Source: Trachythela sp. YZ-2020
Lineage: Eukaryota > Cnidaria > Anthozoa > Malacalcyonacea > Clavulariidae
NCBI GenBank assembly: GCA_016169945.1
Contig: JADLSH010000367.1
Coordinates: 6,476,501-6,540,500 of the forward strand
Reading direction: 5' to 3'
Length of the DNA stretch: 64,000 bases
Position 1 is the first letter of the stretch. The number at the start of each line of letters is the position of its first letter. The notes under the pieces are model-generated. The model was not told the origin of the DNA. It was given only the letters and a program-made list of their open reading frames with translations, and did not search any database. This document shows, piece by piece, positions 44,701 to 57,869 of the stretch. Made by a program: the position numbers and the translations under genes.

Positions 44701-45890
44701 AAGTCAATGTCCATAAACACCTGGGTATTTGGTTAGAAGAAACGCTATCTTGGGACAGTCATGTTAATAACATATGTGCCAAAGCTAGTCGCGTCCTGGG
44801 ATTGATTAGGAGGACTTTTACAACTAAAAATCACACAGGTGTCGAGGTTGCTTTTAAATCCCTTGTCCTACCAATTTTGGAATACGGATGTCCAGTTTGG
44901 AACCCTTATCTTCAAAAACATATCTATGCCTTGGAATCAATACAGAGGAGAGCTACCCGCCTGATTTGTGGTTCATCGTTATCATATGTTGACAGACTGA
45001 AGAAACTTGGGTGGTCAACATTGGAAGATCGAAGAAAATATCTGTGTCTAGTCACACTTTACAAAATACTTTTTGGGTATTGTGACATTGATCCAAAAAA
45101 GTATGTGGATTTAGTTGGACCAACAAGAACTAGAGCTAGTCATAGCTATAAATTGAGGCCGAAGGCATTTCATACTAATTACTTTAAATTTTCCTTTTTT
45201 AATCGATATGTTGAAGACTGGAATGCTCTCCCTTCTCATGTTGTGAACTCATCGAGTTTGGCCGGCTTCAAAAAAACTCTTAAGGCTTATTTAGACATTT
45301 AGCTGATATCCTTTTTTCAGCTATATATGTTAGTCCTTTGTAATATTTGTGTAATTTTTTATGTGTTGTATTTATATTTATTATTTGGGTGAGCAGTTAT
45401 AATAATGGGAATTTGGTTTCCTCCTATTGCTATCCTTCCATACTTGCTTGTATTATTATTTTTTTTTTGTAAGTTATGGTAAATTGTTATTAAAGTATTA
45501 AAGTATAGTAATAAGCGCAAATTGCAGAAATTGGTTTTGATTTCGTTGGAGACAGATCATATAGCAAATGCACGAGAACTCGAGAAGGGACTAGTGCATT
45601 GCCATGACAACCATAGAAACAACCCAAAATGGTCACTTAGGTGCACCAACTAAGTGTGCCAAGTTTCATTAAATTCTACTAAATCATCACCAAGATATCA
45701 GACTTTCTTGTTATTGCCACTATCTCAAACACAACCAGTGACGTCACAAATCAAAATGTACAAAGTGTGATAACTTGGGAATGAGATGAGATATGAATAA
45801 ACTGTAAACATCATTCTTCATCATTCGAGGTGTACTTTTTAACAAAACAATAAAAAATCAGGCAAAAATTTCGTTGCATAGGCACTTTAA
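41763..45890. mobile_element. TTAA-flanked inverted-repeat element carrying a LINE
   Basis: Arms of about 300 bp (41767-42066 and 45586-45886) are inverted copies starting AGTGCCTATGCAACGAAATT, with TTAA outside each end. The first bases resemble those of the 5271-8097 element (TTAAAGTGC), so the two are likely related families. The LINE at about 42070-45510 occupies the centre. Confidence 0.75.
42202..45302 (+). pseudogene. Nearly intact LINE ORF (APE endonuclease + RT) with one frameshift
   Basis: A single long ORF of about 1030 codons. The first frame (42202-43296) starts MADNTCSSK, has a hydrophobic stretch (LIFYGFLTLFMFI), an NPGP motif (42460-42471) and an AP-type endonuclease: LNARSIVNK, AITETWLDS, IILLGDFNLPNISW, NSDHDSVEF. 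A missing base near 43274 ends that frame. The other frame carries on without a stop to 45302: ANVAAIFKSGERSSAENYRP, VVFLDFAKAFDKVSHLHLI, GVPQGSILGPLLFIIYINDL, EIFADDS (catalytic FADD, 44499-44510), CPVWNPYL and VEDWNALPSHVVNSSS. CR1/Jockey-like. One lesion in 3.1 kb implies a recent insertion. Confidence 0.88.
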
Positions 45891-45997
45891 GCCCAATCAC
45901 AAACTTATTCTTAAATTGTGTGCACGGAACATGAGTAAATAACCAACATGAAAATGAAGCCATTGGGTCAAAAGTGGATAAACAGCATCTAGGTCTA

Positions 45998-46126
45998 TTA
46001 ACCCATTAGCTGGTAATGCACTGGCTATTTTAGTATTAACTCTGTCTAACGCCAGACAATTTTACACTGTGTAATGCCAGACGATTTTACTTGTCAGTGG
46101 TAGAGCACTGTCAGTAAATGGGTTAA
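45998..46126. mobile_element. piggyBac-type MITE, copy 1
   Basis: TTAA at both ends is followed inward by CCCATTAGCTGG and its partner CAGTAAATGGG. CCC...GGG termini inside TTAA are the piggyBac pattern. About 129 bp with TTAAs. Confidence 0.7.
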
Positions 46127-46151
46127 CAAACCTATCTGCCATTGTCTCTTA

Positions 46152-46248
46152 TTAACCCATTAGCTGGCAATGCGTCCTACTTTACTGTCTATAAACGCCG
46201 GACAAATTTACTCGTCAGTGGGTAGAGTACTGTCAGTAAATGGGTTAA
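46152..46248. mobile_element. piggyBac-type MITE, copy 2
   Basis: The same termini and TTAA flanks as copy 1, 26 bases downstream of it and shorter. Both contain the GCCAGAC/GCCGGAC and ACTCGTCAGTG words. A related fragment is at 6990-7015 (CACTGACGAGTAAAATCGTC). Confidence 0.7.
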
Positions 46249-46361
46249 CAAGGACCATAACATATTTCAGATTGAGCAAGTTAAATTCTCGGGAAACTTT
46301 CAGGCGGAAAATTTCACACATGAAGACAAAATCCCCCATGACAACAAAACACCAAGACTGA

Positions 46362-46765
46362 ATGATTACATATAGTCTGTAGTCTTTTAGCCAGATATTT
46401 AATATAGTAGACATATAGTAGTCTTTATAGCAGCCAGAGCGGAGTTGAGAGATATTGAAGACAAATTATAGTGTGACAACAGCTAAATGGTACTAGTCTG
46501 TTATATATAGCCAAAGATATAGACAAAATTATACTTGACTTTGAACATGCAAACAGTTAAATTCTCAAATTCTTTCATATACATTAGTCATTACATAGTC
46601 TGTAGTCTTTTAGCCAGATATTTAATGTAGTAGACATAGTTAGTAGTCTTTATAGCAGCCAGAGAGTTGAGAGATATTGAAGACAAATTATAGTGTAATG
46701 ACAATACTCGACTTTGAACAAACAACAGTTAAATTCTCAAACTCTTTCATATACATAGTAGCCAT
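46362..46765. repeat. Tandem duplication, about 225 and 170 bp
   Basis: Each unit begins ATTACATAGTCTGTAGTC (first copy ATTACATATAGTCTGTAG) and runs through TTTTAGCCAGATATTTAAT, GTCTTTATAGCAGCCAGAG and TCTTTCATATACAT. The second lacks an internal block of about 45 bases. Confidence 0.8.
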
Positions 46766-47249
46766 GCAGAGATTTATGGTAGGTAGCCATAACTAGTAGG
46801 TTGCCATGCATAGACATAGTAATCTTCATAGCAGAGATAAAAGGCATGATATTAAAATCATTATAAAATATAAATCTCGATATTTATAATGAACCCTGTT
46901 TCCCTCGATATTCGCAACTTTATTAAACCGGTTCATCACATCGATAAATAAACACTGAATATATAGCTATAAACTAAACTTACAGATATATATATATTTT
47001 TTATTATTCGCCGCCCATTTATTACACAAAAATACCAACTATATATATATACATAATTATTATCTATAGGGCTAGGAGTCTACTATAGAAACCTTTACAG
47101 GCTTTTAAATGAAGACCCCTAGTTAAAACCATAAAGTGTTTTTTTCAAGATTAAAAATCCTAATTTACACAAAATATATATAAGTGAAAAGTGACGTTAC
47201 AGTGTCTATTGTAGATTTTGCTGATAGAAGAACTACAGTTATATATATT

Positions 47250-49600
47250 ACATCTATTTACATAATAGTTAAGAAGCATAATGAAAAATATATGTTGTGA
47301 TATAGTATGATTGTTACTGAGAGTGAGTGTTTAATATAGTTTGTTCTTTGATAAGACTTGTGTAGTTTTGATGAGTTTCTCGTGTTATGTTGATGAACTT
47401 GACTATTTGTGATATAGTAGTTTGTAAACAATTCTAGTAAATTATTTAAATGATGATTGATGGTATCTGAACATGAATAAACTGGTAAGATAATCATTAA
47501 GCCTGTTCAGGTTCAATATATACCTATAGGTACTCAAATATTTTATCAGTATGATCTAAATAAGATTTAATTGTCATTAAACGTACAATTTTCTTTTGAA
47601 TGTTTATTAATTTTTGAATTCGATGTATTACCCCATAAAAGATTGTCATAAATTAGATATGGATAGACTAAGGCATAGTAGATTAATTTTAGAGTATTCA
47701 AGTTAGCATAATGACGTATTTTTGCTATTATTCCAGTTGACTTTATAATTTTCTTGGTTATTACATTTATATGATCCTTCCAAGTTAAATATTCGTCTAT
47801 AACGACGCCTAAAAACGCGTAATATTTTTTACTTGAATGTGTAATATCTCGATTGTTAATATAAAGTTTTACTTCCTATTTCTTTTTGTTTGGAGATTTA
47901 AATAAAATTAATTTTGTCTTAGTTGTGTTATAGATAATTTGTTTAAATTTAGCCATTCAGTGATTTTATTCATCAAGTGTTTCATTTAGTTTCTTGATGC
48001 ACGTATGACAGTGGCCCAAGTATTGAACCCTGGCGTACACCCGTTAGTATTGTCTTTTCTGTTGATTGCACTGAGTTATATTTCACAATTTGTTTTCTAT
48101 CGTCTAAATAATCTTTAAACCAACTTTTCCCTATACCTCGGATTCCGTAATATTCAAGTTTCTCAATTAGAATCCTGTGATCGATAGTATCGAAAGCTTT
48201 TGATAGATCAAGAAAAACTCCAACTGTGTATTTTCCTTGATCTATAGCTTTTGTTATTTTATTCACAAGCTCAATTATAGCATGTTCAGCTGATCTATTT
48301 TTTCTAAATCCATATTGATGCTTAGATAAAATTTTATTTTTGTCAACAAAACTAATTAGCCTTTTATACATTATAGTTTTTCTAATATTTTTGCAAAACA
48401 AGTAAGAACAGATATTGGTCTGTAATTTTCGAATCGGTTTTCTTCATTGGCTTTAAAAATTGGTGTTACAAGTGCTATTTTCATCTGTCTTGGAATAATC
48501 CCAGTTTTAAATGACCGATTAAATATATGTGTCAATGGTATGGATATTTCTTTGTATATATTCTTCAATATTTTGGCACAAAATACATCATACCCTGGAC
48601 TTTTATTTACATTTAGATTTTTGATTTCATTTTCAACTTCACATTCTTCAATAGGATTTAGAAACATAGAATTTAAGTTTGGGTTTGTGAGATATTTTTC
48701 AAATGTGGTGGTAGAGTTTTTTTCTATTTTCTTGGCAAGCTCTGGTCCAACATTTACAAAGTAATTATTAAATTTATTTGCTATTTCATTTGGGTCAGAA
48801 ATGGTATTTGGTGAGTTACATTCGATAAATTCCTTTGGCAATGCTGTCTTTTTCTTAGGCTTATTTAGTAATTCATTTAGTGTTCTCCAGATCATTTTTG
48901 TGTTTTGTCTATATTTAATAAATTGTTGTTCGTAGTACAATGCCTTAGACAATTTTATAACATGGTTCAATTTGTTTTTGTATTTTTTGTATATTAAAAA
49001 CTTTTTATAAAGTTTGTTTTTCTTCTGGACTGAATAAAGTGTGCATTTTGTCATCCATGGACTTATTTTATCTATGTGGTTTCTATTTACAATAGATTTT
49101 AATGAGAAATTTGCTTCATAAGACTCTATGGGATTATTCTCAGCTAGAACACTCCCCCATGTTAATCTTTTTATCTCATTTGTGAAGAGATCTACATTTT
49201 TGTTACATATTATTCTTTTGCAATAGGAACTCTCACAATTTTTTTTAATGTTGTTTTGAGTTTTAGGTAGATGATCAGAGATATCACTGAAACTAATTAT
49301 TCCATTTATACTTGTGTCGAGTTGTTGAATATTGTTGGTAAAAATATTATCAATGAGTGTCGCAGTATGTGCAGTAACTCTGGTTGGTTTTGTAATAAGA
49401 GGATAAAAGGAAGAAGTAAATAGTTGTTCAGTAAATCTGCTTGAATAATCACAGGATCTGATTTAAGTAAATCAATGTTAAAATCACCCATAAGGTAACA
49501 AATTTTATTTTCTTTGTCAATTTTGCTCAATATTTCGTTCATAATCACTTTATGTACTGAAAATTTCGGGTAAAAACACTTTTATGTACTGAAAAATTCG
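47250..49600 (-). pseudogene. 5'-truncated LINE with RT catalytic deletion
   Basis: Reading from 49600 down: ICYLMGDFNIDLLKSD (endonuclease end), then with frame changes LIDNIFTNNIQQLDTSINGI, SFSDISDHLP, the RT in two frames (NVNKSPGYDVFCAKILKNIY; FENYRPISVLTCFAKILEKL; GVFLDLSKAFDTIDH; VRQGSILGPL), a deletion that removes the YADD box near 47990, then ITEWLNLNKLS, LGVVIDEYLTW and HNTRNSSKLH. Stops and shifts throughout: dead. Confidence 0.8.
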
Positions 49601-49625
49601 AGTAAAACACTTTCAAGACACATCT

Positions 49626-50600
49626 TTGAGGCGAATTGAAGAAAATTTTGTTGAACAACCCCCTCATTTTACAAACGAACTTGAATACTTAATGAACCCC
49701 TGGAAATGGACCGACATCTCCACTGACGGCAGTTTAAAATGTCGACAATACATAACTCGGCCGGGGACTGGACACGAAAAAGCAAGAACGTCATGTAACG
49801 TCAAGAATATAGGGTGCTGCCGAGCTGAGACTCGGCAACAATAACGGGTTTTTTCTTCCATATCATTACTTTTGGCCTGATTACCGTTTACCTGATTAAC
49901 GTTTTACCCTTTTTGATTTATACTAATTTTTTACAATTTTACAATATATAGTGGCTAGTGCACTGTTGAAATCTTCAACGTTGATTAGGATAAGTAAAAT
50001 TATCCATACTTTGTTAACGACATCCCTTAAGATATTTCGAATACTTCCTAACGCATGCAATGTAATGGACAAAACCGGGCCAATAGGTTTTGCGCGATCA
50101 CATGCAGGCGGGTCGTGGGTAACAAGGACATGGCGCAGAGTTTCGCGGACTCGGAAATCGGGAATGGGATCTGAATCTACGGTTAAACGTACTGAATAGT
50201 AATAAATTCGAAATACGAAAGTCCTATTGTAAATCCACTGAATCCCTAGAACAGGCATTGTCATTGAGTACGAACTAGCTACAAATTCGATGCAGGACAG
50301 TGCTGTGAACGGTCACGTAGAAAGTACTGTAAGTATAGTGGAGTCTGATCGGACATGACCAGCCGATATTGTACAGTAACCACCACAGAGTACATGACTG
50401 TACAATACTATCGAACCAAGTCCAATATGTGTTTATACTATTTGTCCTATTTTTCAAAGATATATCCTTGCAATTCAATTTTGCATTATCTCAAGTCAGC
50501 CTAGTCTCTAAAATACGTATATCTTCAAGTGTATGACTGATAAATCAGACCACCTAGCTGTACTAAGCCTGCATATATATTGTGATTAAAAGTTTATCCT
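49626..50600. other. Low-information intergenic stretch
   Basis: No supported gene. At 49555-49620 there is a short tandem duplication (CTTTATGTACTGAAAAATTCG-type). Confidence 0.35.
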
Positions 50601-50629
50601 ATATTAACTTTGTATTCGCCTTCTTAGAC

Positions 50630-51375
50630 CGTTCGCATACTTTTGATACTTATATTGATAATTTATGTAAAAAAATGTTCTGGCCATGGAATTAATTGGT
50701 GTCTTGAGGAGAATTAAACCTTTTGTTCCATTGCACTCTCTTCTATCGCTATATAAAGCATTAATTCAACCGTATTTTGATTATTGTTCTCCACTGTGGG
50801 ATACCTGCGGAAAAGGCTTAAAGGATAAATTACACATGAGGTACTCCAGGATCATAACTGGAGCAAAGTATGATATAAACTCTTCTGATGTGCTGGAAGG
50901 TTTGCAGTGGAGCACTCTCGATGTTAGGCGCGATAGGATGAAAAGTGTGATGAAAACTTTTTGCATAAGATTCTTAATGACCAGTGTGCACCAAATCTAA
51001 GGGAAAACTTTGTTAGACTTAGGGACCTTAGTAGGAATTATAATCTGCGTAACATTGATACTGATCTAGCACTTCCAAGGCCTAACGAAGCTTTAAGTAT
51101 AGTGGTGCAATCACTGTGCAATGCTATGGAATGGTCTCCCCCAAGAGGCAAAAAAGGCAAGTTCGCTCTGCCAATTTAAAAGAACAATCGCCACTTAATA
51201 TTAAGTCATCTTTTTGGTCTGTATTGTAAAAGTTCTTATTTTCTATCAGGCTTCATTTTTGTACATATAGTTAGTTTTCATACGCCCCTCCTGCAAATCA
51301 ACTCTTGAAATAGTTGTGTGAGGCTAGCGTATTTAAATAAAGATTAAAGTGCATTCATTAATTCATTCATTCGCA
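50630..51375 (+). pseudogene. 3' fragment of another LINE
   Basis: MELIGVLRRIKPFVPLHSLL, SLYKALIQPYFDYCSPLWDT, VLEGLQWSTLDVRRDRMKS (50686-50998), then shifted frame HKILNDQCAPNLRENF and LRDLSRNYNLRN (50961-51179): the C-terminal region of an APE-type LINE ORF. Tail (ATTC)n near 51350-51372. No RT core. Confidence 0.78.
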
Positions 51376-51379
51376 TGCA

Positions 51380-54185
51380 TATGTTATATTTCCTCGTTAC
51401 CCGATGATGAAATGCTCGAGGCCTATTTCCCATTCATATTCAGTATGCAAGCGTTTTTCATTTCGTAAATTTAAGAAGTTATGTTCATGTTATGGCAAAA
51501 TGATGTATAGAGGAACATACTGATAACTGATATGTTTCAGCTGACTGCCGCGTATGATAGGAGCTGAGCAGACAGAAAATATTGTTAATTTAATATTCCC
51601 TGGCTAAGGTAGAAACTATCAACATGCATGATTAGATATATGATATATTCTTCAAACGCGGTTAATTACTACCTTTGCATGTGTGATTTAAGTTACCATA
51701 CATGAAGACACGCGGAGTAGAAATCCTGGATACACAGGGTATCCCAAAAAAGGCCCCCATCATATTTTGTAGTACTTTAATCAAAGATTCAAATTTTCGC
51801 AAATTTTCGCACTAAAACATGCTTATTTACAGCTTATACATGGATGCTTATCCAAACATATTTCTACCACGAGTCATCCTATTGCATCTGGGTATGCGTA
51901 TGTTCTAGTTTGGCAGACAGGCGGTTTTCTCGCACATTCTACGTCGAGACTTAGTCTAACCCTTATTATAATATATGTTAGGGTTCGGGTGGGGTTTGAG
52001 ATTAGTGTTTATATAAATTTCGATAAGGGTTAGATGAAGTCCCACATTCTAAGATCAAAGCCTCTGGATCAAAGCTAACATCATAACTAAGAGGTATCAG
52101 CCAGACTCGCTCATGCGTATATAACGTTGGATTTCGAACCTAAGTCAGTTCAAAAGTGGAAACCTTGGACTACAATTATGGATGATGTTTCAGATATTAA
52201 TGCTGGATAAAAAATGGCAGTGGACCATGCTGCTAAAATAAACAACTTAAACCCTCGCGTTGATAGAAACTGAGCCGTACAAAACAATTATTCAAATTTT
52301 TAACGTGGCATGATTACAACAAGTCTTGTGTAAACAAGGTAAAATATATTGGCACCGCTATATGTACACTCTATATATTGCATTTATGTTTGATATTCTT
52401 CAGAGTCAGAGACCACTTGAAAACAATTGATGTTGTCAAACAATAAAATTAAAGATTTTCTAACGCTGGCATATACGTTGTGAGCACGAATATCGAACGA
52501 ATAGTTTCAGGAAAAAAACAAAATCACATTTTTCTTTCTACTATTATACCATTTTCATGTCAGCTGCTCAGCTCTTCAGTAAACATGTAACGTATCATTT
52601 TCCTGTTTTTCTAATAGATCAGCCCGCTGATAATAATCGTCTTCGAAGCCGGATAAGATCTAGAAGAGTCAAATCACGTCTACTATTTGTTTTATCAAGA
52701 AAAAGCTATGTAATAAGTTTGTTTTGCTTAGCCTTAGACTAAGGCTTGGTGCTGGCGAGAAATGTATTGCAAATTTTCTGCGACTTTTTTGTCATTTGTT
52801 GTAAGGATTAGACACGCTCTTTATCCAGATGAATAATTTATGGTATTTTGTCAAATTTTTACAATTAAAAATCAGTACTATTGTTTTAGAATCATTGACA
52901 TTGTCAACAGCATTAAGGTATATTCGATGCAGACTGCAGCAGTGCCAAGGTAGAATTTAGGTAATATTTCATGCTCTAAAACGGTGGAAGTAGTTTAAGT
53001 TTAACTTACAGTATATATAGGTTTTATATCTACCTTCCTTTCCAAGCGTTGTCTGATAAATAAACAGTCACTTGTTGATATGTTTTGTCTGTTATCTCGC
53101 GTACAAAATCCTCAGACTGAAATTTTTTAAACGATTTTACGCTTGCATCAGAGACGAAATCTATCAACATAAGTCATAAGTCTATTTCCTATTACGTGCT
53201 AGCACTAGCACTATAAACTATCTGATGTGAGTCAAGTATATTTTAACGCATTCTGCTGCCAGTTCCTGCCACTATGGCACTAGTGCATGTTACATGTAGT
53301 CTTCCTAGCGGGAGATATGTTTAGTCTTTAGTTTCCTGCACCAGTTAAGACTGATACTTCTATGAAAGACTCTGATGGGCGGTCACAATTAACACAGCAC
53401 TGCATAGTGCCAGTGGTCAGAATTGAAACTGTAGAAAGCTGCTGGAATCGATCATATTGCTTTGCAGAAATCGAAATAAATAGCTTTCATTTTCGCCATT
53501 AACAATAACATAGAACCAACTGAAAGAAGAGTTTAGATATAGACATTAATGATTATATGTATATGTTCATGAAGATACTGGTATATACTGTACAGTAACT
53601 TTGGACTGCAAACATTGCATCACTGATATATATGACAGAAATTAAACGACTAAACGGTATCCCTGCTAACTATAATGCTATATGAAATCAACTACACCAT
53701 ACCTTACACAAAGTAGACCATGAATTTATCTGCAGAAAACCAGTTATATATAGGTTTGACGTAAGAAAGTAGTGAACTATTATTGAGTATAGCAAACTTA
53801 TTTGATTTCAGGAACTCGGAGAGTCTTCCACTCGCACATGACAGATAGAACCCACACATGTTATCTGAGTGACAACATGTAAATCAGCTGACTATTTCCG
53901 GATGACGCACAGAAGCTGAACTTTTCGATTGGATCCTTTGGTGGACCACAGGGTGGACACGCGTCGTGTACGCGTATATGACTGTGCAAGTTGGTACCAA
54001 CCTATATAGACTTATAGTTCTATATAAATTTAAAAATATTTATGAGCCACGAATCTAATTTATGAGGCACGACTCCAAAATTTCGTTTACTCTTAAATTT
54101 AATTACTTCTTAATTGTGAATTTTTATTGTTGTTGCATATATTAAAATTAAAGACCTAGCAGAAGCTATGAATTGCCGTGATTGC
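51380..54185. other. Intergenic, no gene recognised
   Basis: No ORF longer than about 60 codons and no repeat with clear ends. A possible acceptor (CTAATAG) followed by 41 open codons to a stop at 52742 is too weak to call. Confidence 0.35.
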
Positions 54186-54189
54186 CGAC

Positions 54190-54280
54190 GTTGTTATCCT
54201 ACTGAAATCTCAGTGGCCAGACCGCTGCACCAGAGTCGAGGAATAGGTTCGATTCCTGCCGGAAGGTCTGCCTATATGTA
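54190..54280 (+). repeat. tRNA-like SINE head
   Basis: A-box-like TGGCCAGACCGCTGCACCAG and an exact B box GGTTCGATTCC (54246-54256) at tRNA spacing. The flanks do not form a clear acceptor stem, so SINE or tRNA pseudogene. Confidence 0.5.
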
Positions 54281-54807
54281 CAGTATATAGTCATGTAGTA
54301 TATATAGTTGCATTTTTCGCAGCTGCCCCGGGTCAGCATTAAAATATACATATAATTTTCGCTCGCCCTTCAATAATGCGATTGATGTACATGCATATAA
54401 TAAATAATTCATATGACATGGGACTCGGCACGATGTCATGATCATGATGTAGGCTATAGGCTCTGAGCTATAAGTAGGTATTCTCTAGTTTTATATCACT
54501 GCTATCTATTCTTAGACTTGCTTTATTGGGGAAAATGTGTAAAAATAGATTCGTCCCGACCTCGATTGCTATATCAGCAAGATCTATATGATATCTATAA
54601 CAGTATATTGAAGAATACCTGTATATCCTAGCTATCAGAAATATGAAGGCAGAGCGTATTTTCATCTGTCCCGTTAATCTAGGAAAGCTCGGAAATGCAC
54701 CATGGGTTTTAAGTATTTATAGCTCGATGATCTCAACGATGCAATTGTTTTCCTGGCCTTTATGTGATCGAATATAAAGATGCGTAATTTCAAGTTCTGT
54801 GGCACTT

Positions 54808-54946
54808 AAGGCGATGTTACACGCGGACAACTTTTAGCGACATTAACTCGCAATTCAAATCGAAGTTCAAGAACCAATCAAATTTCGTATAACCTCATTT
54901 GCATTGCGAGTGGTCGCTAAAACTTGTCCCGTGTAACATGCCTTTA
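54808..54946. mobile_element. Foldback MITE of about 139 bp
   Basis: AAGGCGATGTTACACGCGGA and CAACTTTTAGCGAC on the left are complementary to GTCGCTAAAACTTGTCC and GTGTAACATGCCTTT on the right. Loop of about 45 bases. Confidence 0.78.
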
Positions 54947-54949
54947 CAC

Positions 54950-55985
54950 CCTAATTTATACCAAGAGCAACAAATCCGTTACTGACGCTTCGAATGGAAA
55001 CACAATCATTGATTTTAAGGTTTTATGTCCCATTATTTTTATCCTTTACGATTGCCTGCATGCCCTCATTTCCTGTCCTTAAAGTCCCTCTTGCCTCCCC
55101 TAGGCCCTACCTCTCAGCGCCCTGTTAAAACCATTACTATCACCAAGTATGCGGGATGCGTTACTGGGATACCAGGCGATTCGCAGTGGTATGTCATTAC
55201 ATGGGTGAGAAATGGAGCCTACTGTATGTGTCCTTCACTCTAACATAAAGTTTCTCTTTAATAACATTTCAACATCTTGTTAATAAGTTGTAAGTGCACA
55301 CTATCTTTAGCGAAATAACACGCGTACGGCGATCGACAAGCTTGATACTACAAGCCTTTGCGAACGCGTTTAGTTGTCATGTTGACAGTTATTCAGTTAG
55401 GATATATGATTGCTTGGGAAGTAGAATTAAAGATCCTATTGCTAAAGACCCTGATTTGATCTATCAAATCCACCAAAACTACATCTCTTGAAAAAACATA
55501 TATGTCAGAACCTTCTTATCCACTGGTTTTATCTTGGCATGATTTTATCTAAAACTAACGCTCACCTCTGTATTTTAAACCACAAAGTAGATAACGCTTA
55601 AGCTATCATTAGACAACTTATATACATTATATGCTATGAAATATTAGAACTATAAATTATGTAAGCCCTCTTTCCAGACATAACTGATTGAGTAACTAGA
55701 AAATGTCAACGAATTCATGAATGGAATGGAATTGGAATGTTTAGGCAATCGTAAACCAATCAATGGTACAATAAAATGGATTTAAAATTACGTACAATAC
55801 AACCAGTTCTATATAACTGCTTAAAAAGATGAATAACTACAACACATAATACAACTTCTATATACTGGATGAAGAATGACTTTGCCATGATGAAAATGTG
55901 TCGCATATTTGAAATTTTCACATGCGCAAATGCAGTGTACGCCATTGTTCATTAATGAAAGTTTTAGTGGTGTGCTAATGCGAAA
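54950..55985. other. Intergenic, no gene recognised
   Basis: Short ORFs at 55025-55243 and 55294-55491 show no recognisable domain, splice context or start context. Confidence 0.35.
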
Positions 55986-55987
55986 TT

Positions 55988-56499
55988 CAGGGACCTTCGG
56001 GAGCATTTTCTGGATGGGGGGGGGGGATATCTCCGAGGGCGCAGTGACAATAGTATAGAGTGCTGAGGGCGCAAGACCTTTAGGGGGGTATGGGGGCTAT
56101 TTTGAACTCTACAGTCTCTGAAATGCCATTTCATGCACTTTGCGGGAAGATTTAAGAGCAATGTCACAAGAATTCTTTCCAAATATTTTGTCATACGAAA
56201 AGCAGCTGACTATACCAAACCTACCGATCGTACCTACGCAACGAATCAGTATTTACAGCCAAGACTGAAGAAGAGAATACAGTGCCTAATTTATTACCTA
56301 AAACATTCATACATATTAAAAATCCTGCTAGATTTAAGTAAACGGCAATAAGTCCTAGGCATAGCAGAGATCTTGTATGTATAATGTTTTCTTCTGTTTA
56401 ACTTCTTTATTGTCTATTCTAATAGAAATCACAATATGTATGACAAATTATTGGGGGGCGGGCTAAAGCCCCCGACGACCCCCTGCTCCGTGGTCCCTG
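55988..56499. mobile_element. Possible hAT-type element
   Basis: The ends CAGGGACC and GGTCCCTG are inverted, and both ends have G- or C-rich subterminal runs. No matching target duplication, so the boundaries may be composite. Confidence 0.45.
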
Positions 56500-57650
56500 A
56501 GATTGCTGCACGTGTAAGTCCTGCCAAATAGTTAGAGGCTAATTTAGCCCTGGTTGATTATTAGCCCGGTTTACCTGCAATAAACATTTCGATAAGATGG
56601 GCAATTTTATCCTGGGGCCGGGTATTCGAAAGCCGGTTAGTTTAATCTTAGGCTAATGAAAATCTTCAAATTAAAATCTTGTCGGGATCATGAAGCGGAC
56701 ATAGAGAAATACACAACCCAAAACAGGGGGCTAAAATTTAACCCAGGGTAAGCGTTAATCGAGCTTTGAACAACTGGTCCCTGGGCTGAAATTGAACGAA
56801 GCTTTTTCGAAAGATGTACGAAAGCCTCCGAAACTCTTTATTCCGGGATAAAAATATCATCGAAAGTATCAGCCTGGGTAGAAACTCATGCATTTGATAT
56901 TTCATTTCATCCCCTCTGTCTGTCTGATAACGTCGAAACAGTGGAAAAATATATGGCATGTGGCATAGAAGATGCACACATGCAGATTCTAAATTGCAAC
57001 ACATTTGCATCAAAAGCATTAGCATAGCAATTATTAAAAATTTACTCTTTGTCCAGTGACTGACTACAAAATTTAATAACAATTACTGTACGTACTTGTA
57101 AAATCGCAAAGAGAGTTTAAACATGAATTGGCAGGTATAGCAAACTGTGCCATGGAAAATATCAATTGCTTGATTAAAATTTTGTTTATTAAATCTCAAC
57201 ATGGAGATTTTACTGCATCAAATAAAAACGTTGCATTATACAACAAATACGCTTTCATAGTGTTTCCTCTTTCTGTAATAATAAAATGTATAAATTACAC
57301 AAAGGAAATACTAGCCGCTTTATTATTGTCTGTAATTATATGTTTTTAAACTGATTTAGTCTCTTTGCATTTTTACGTTTCGCAGCAAGTTGATGAAAAC
57401 TAAGATTTTGTTTTATATGTTTTTACATGTTTAACCTTCCAAGAACTTTACTTTTCGTCATTTCTATATATCTCCTCCAACGGCATATCGTCACCATTTT
57501 TAGTTTCCTGCAAATCAGAGAAACAATAGTGGTAGGATTGTACATTTCATCAAGCTAGGGCGACAATCTCTCGCCCACAGTGGAGGGGCGTGGTATGCTA
57601 TTTTTTTAAACCGAGAAAAGATGTGACGACGTCTATTTCAGTGTTGAACC
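56500..57650. other. Intergenic, no gene recognised
   Basis: No convincing coding signal on either strand. Confidence 0.35.
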
Positions 57651-57651
57651 A

Positions 57652-57806
57652 ATCTTGTACCCCGAGCCTGCTATCCTTCTGGCACCCACACCCTTACTAT
57701 ACTATATTTACGGTTAGGGATTAGTGTTTATATATATCGACAAGGGTTACATGAAGTCCTTACCAACACCCAGGATCCCAAAGGATCGCAGGCTCGGGGG
57801 ACGATA
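57652..57806. mobile_element. Foldback MITE
   Basis: TACCCCGAGCCTGCTATCCTT and AAGGATCGCAGGCTCGGGGG are inverted ends. The centre contains a GGGATTAGTGTTTATAT word also seen at about 51995-52010, where a related repeat lacks its ends. Confidence 0.65.
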
Positions 57807-57869
57807 TTGTTTTTTAACCAAACTTGTTATTGACCGTATTTATACAGACAGAGATTTAAAACTTTTGCA

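Noticed and set aside
52618..52742. Possible terminal exon after CTAATAG (ADNNRLRSRIRSRR...)
   Set aside because: A single basic-rich stretch with no recognisable domain, partner exon or conservation evidence.
55025..55243. 72-codon ORF
   Set aside because: No domain, no splice or start context; expected by chance in 64 kb.
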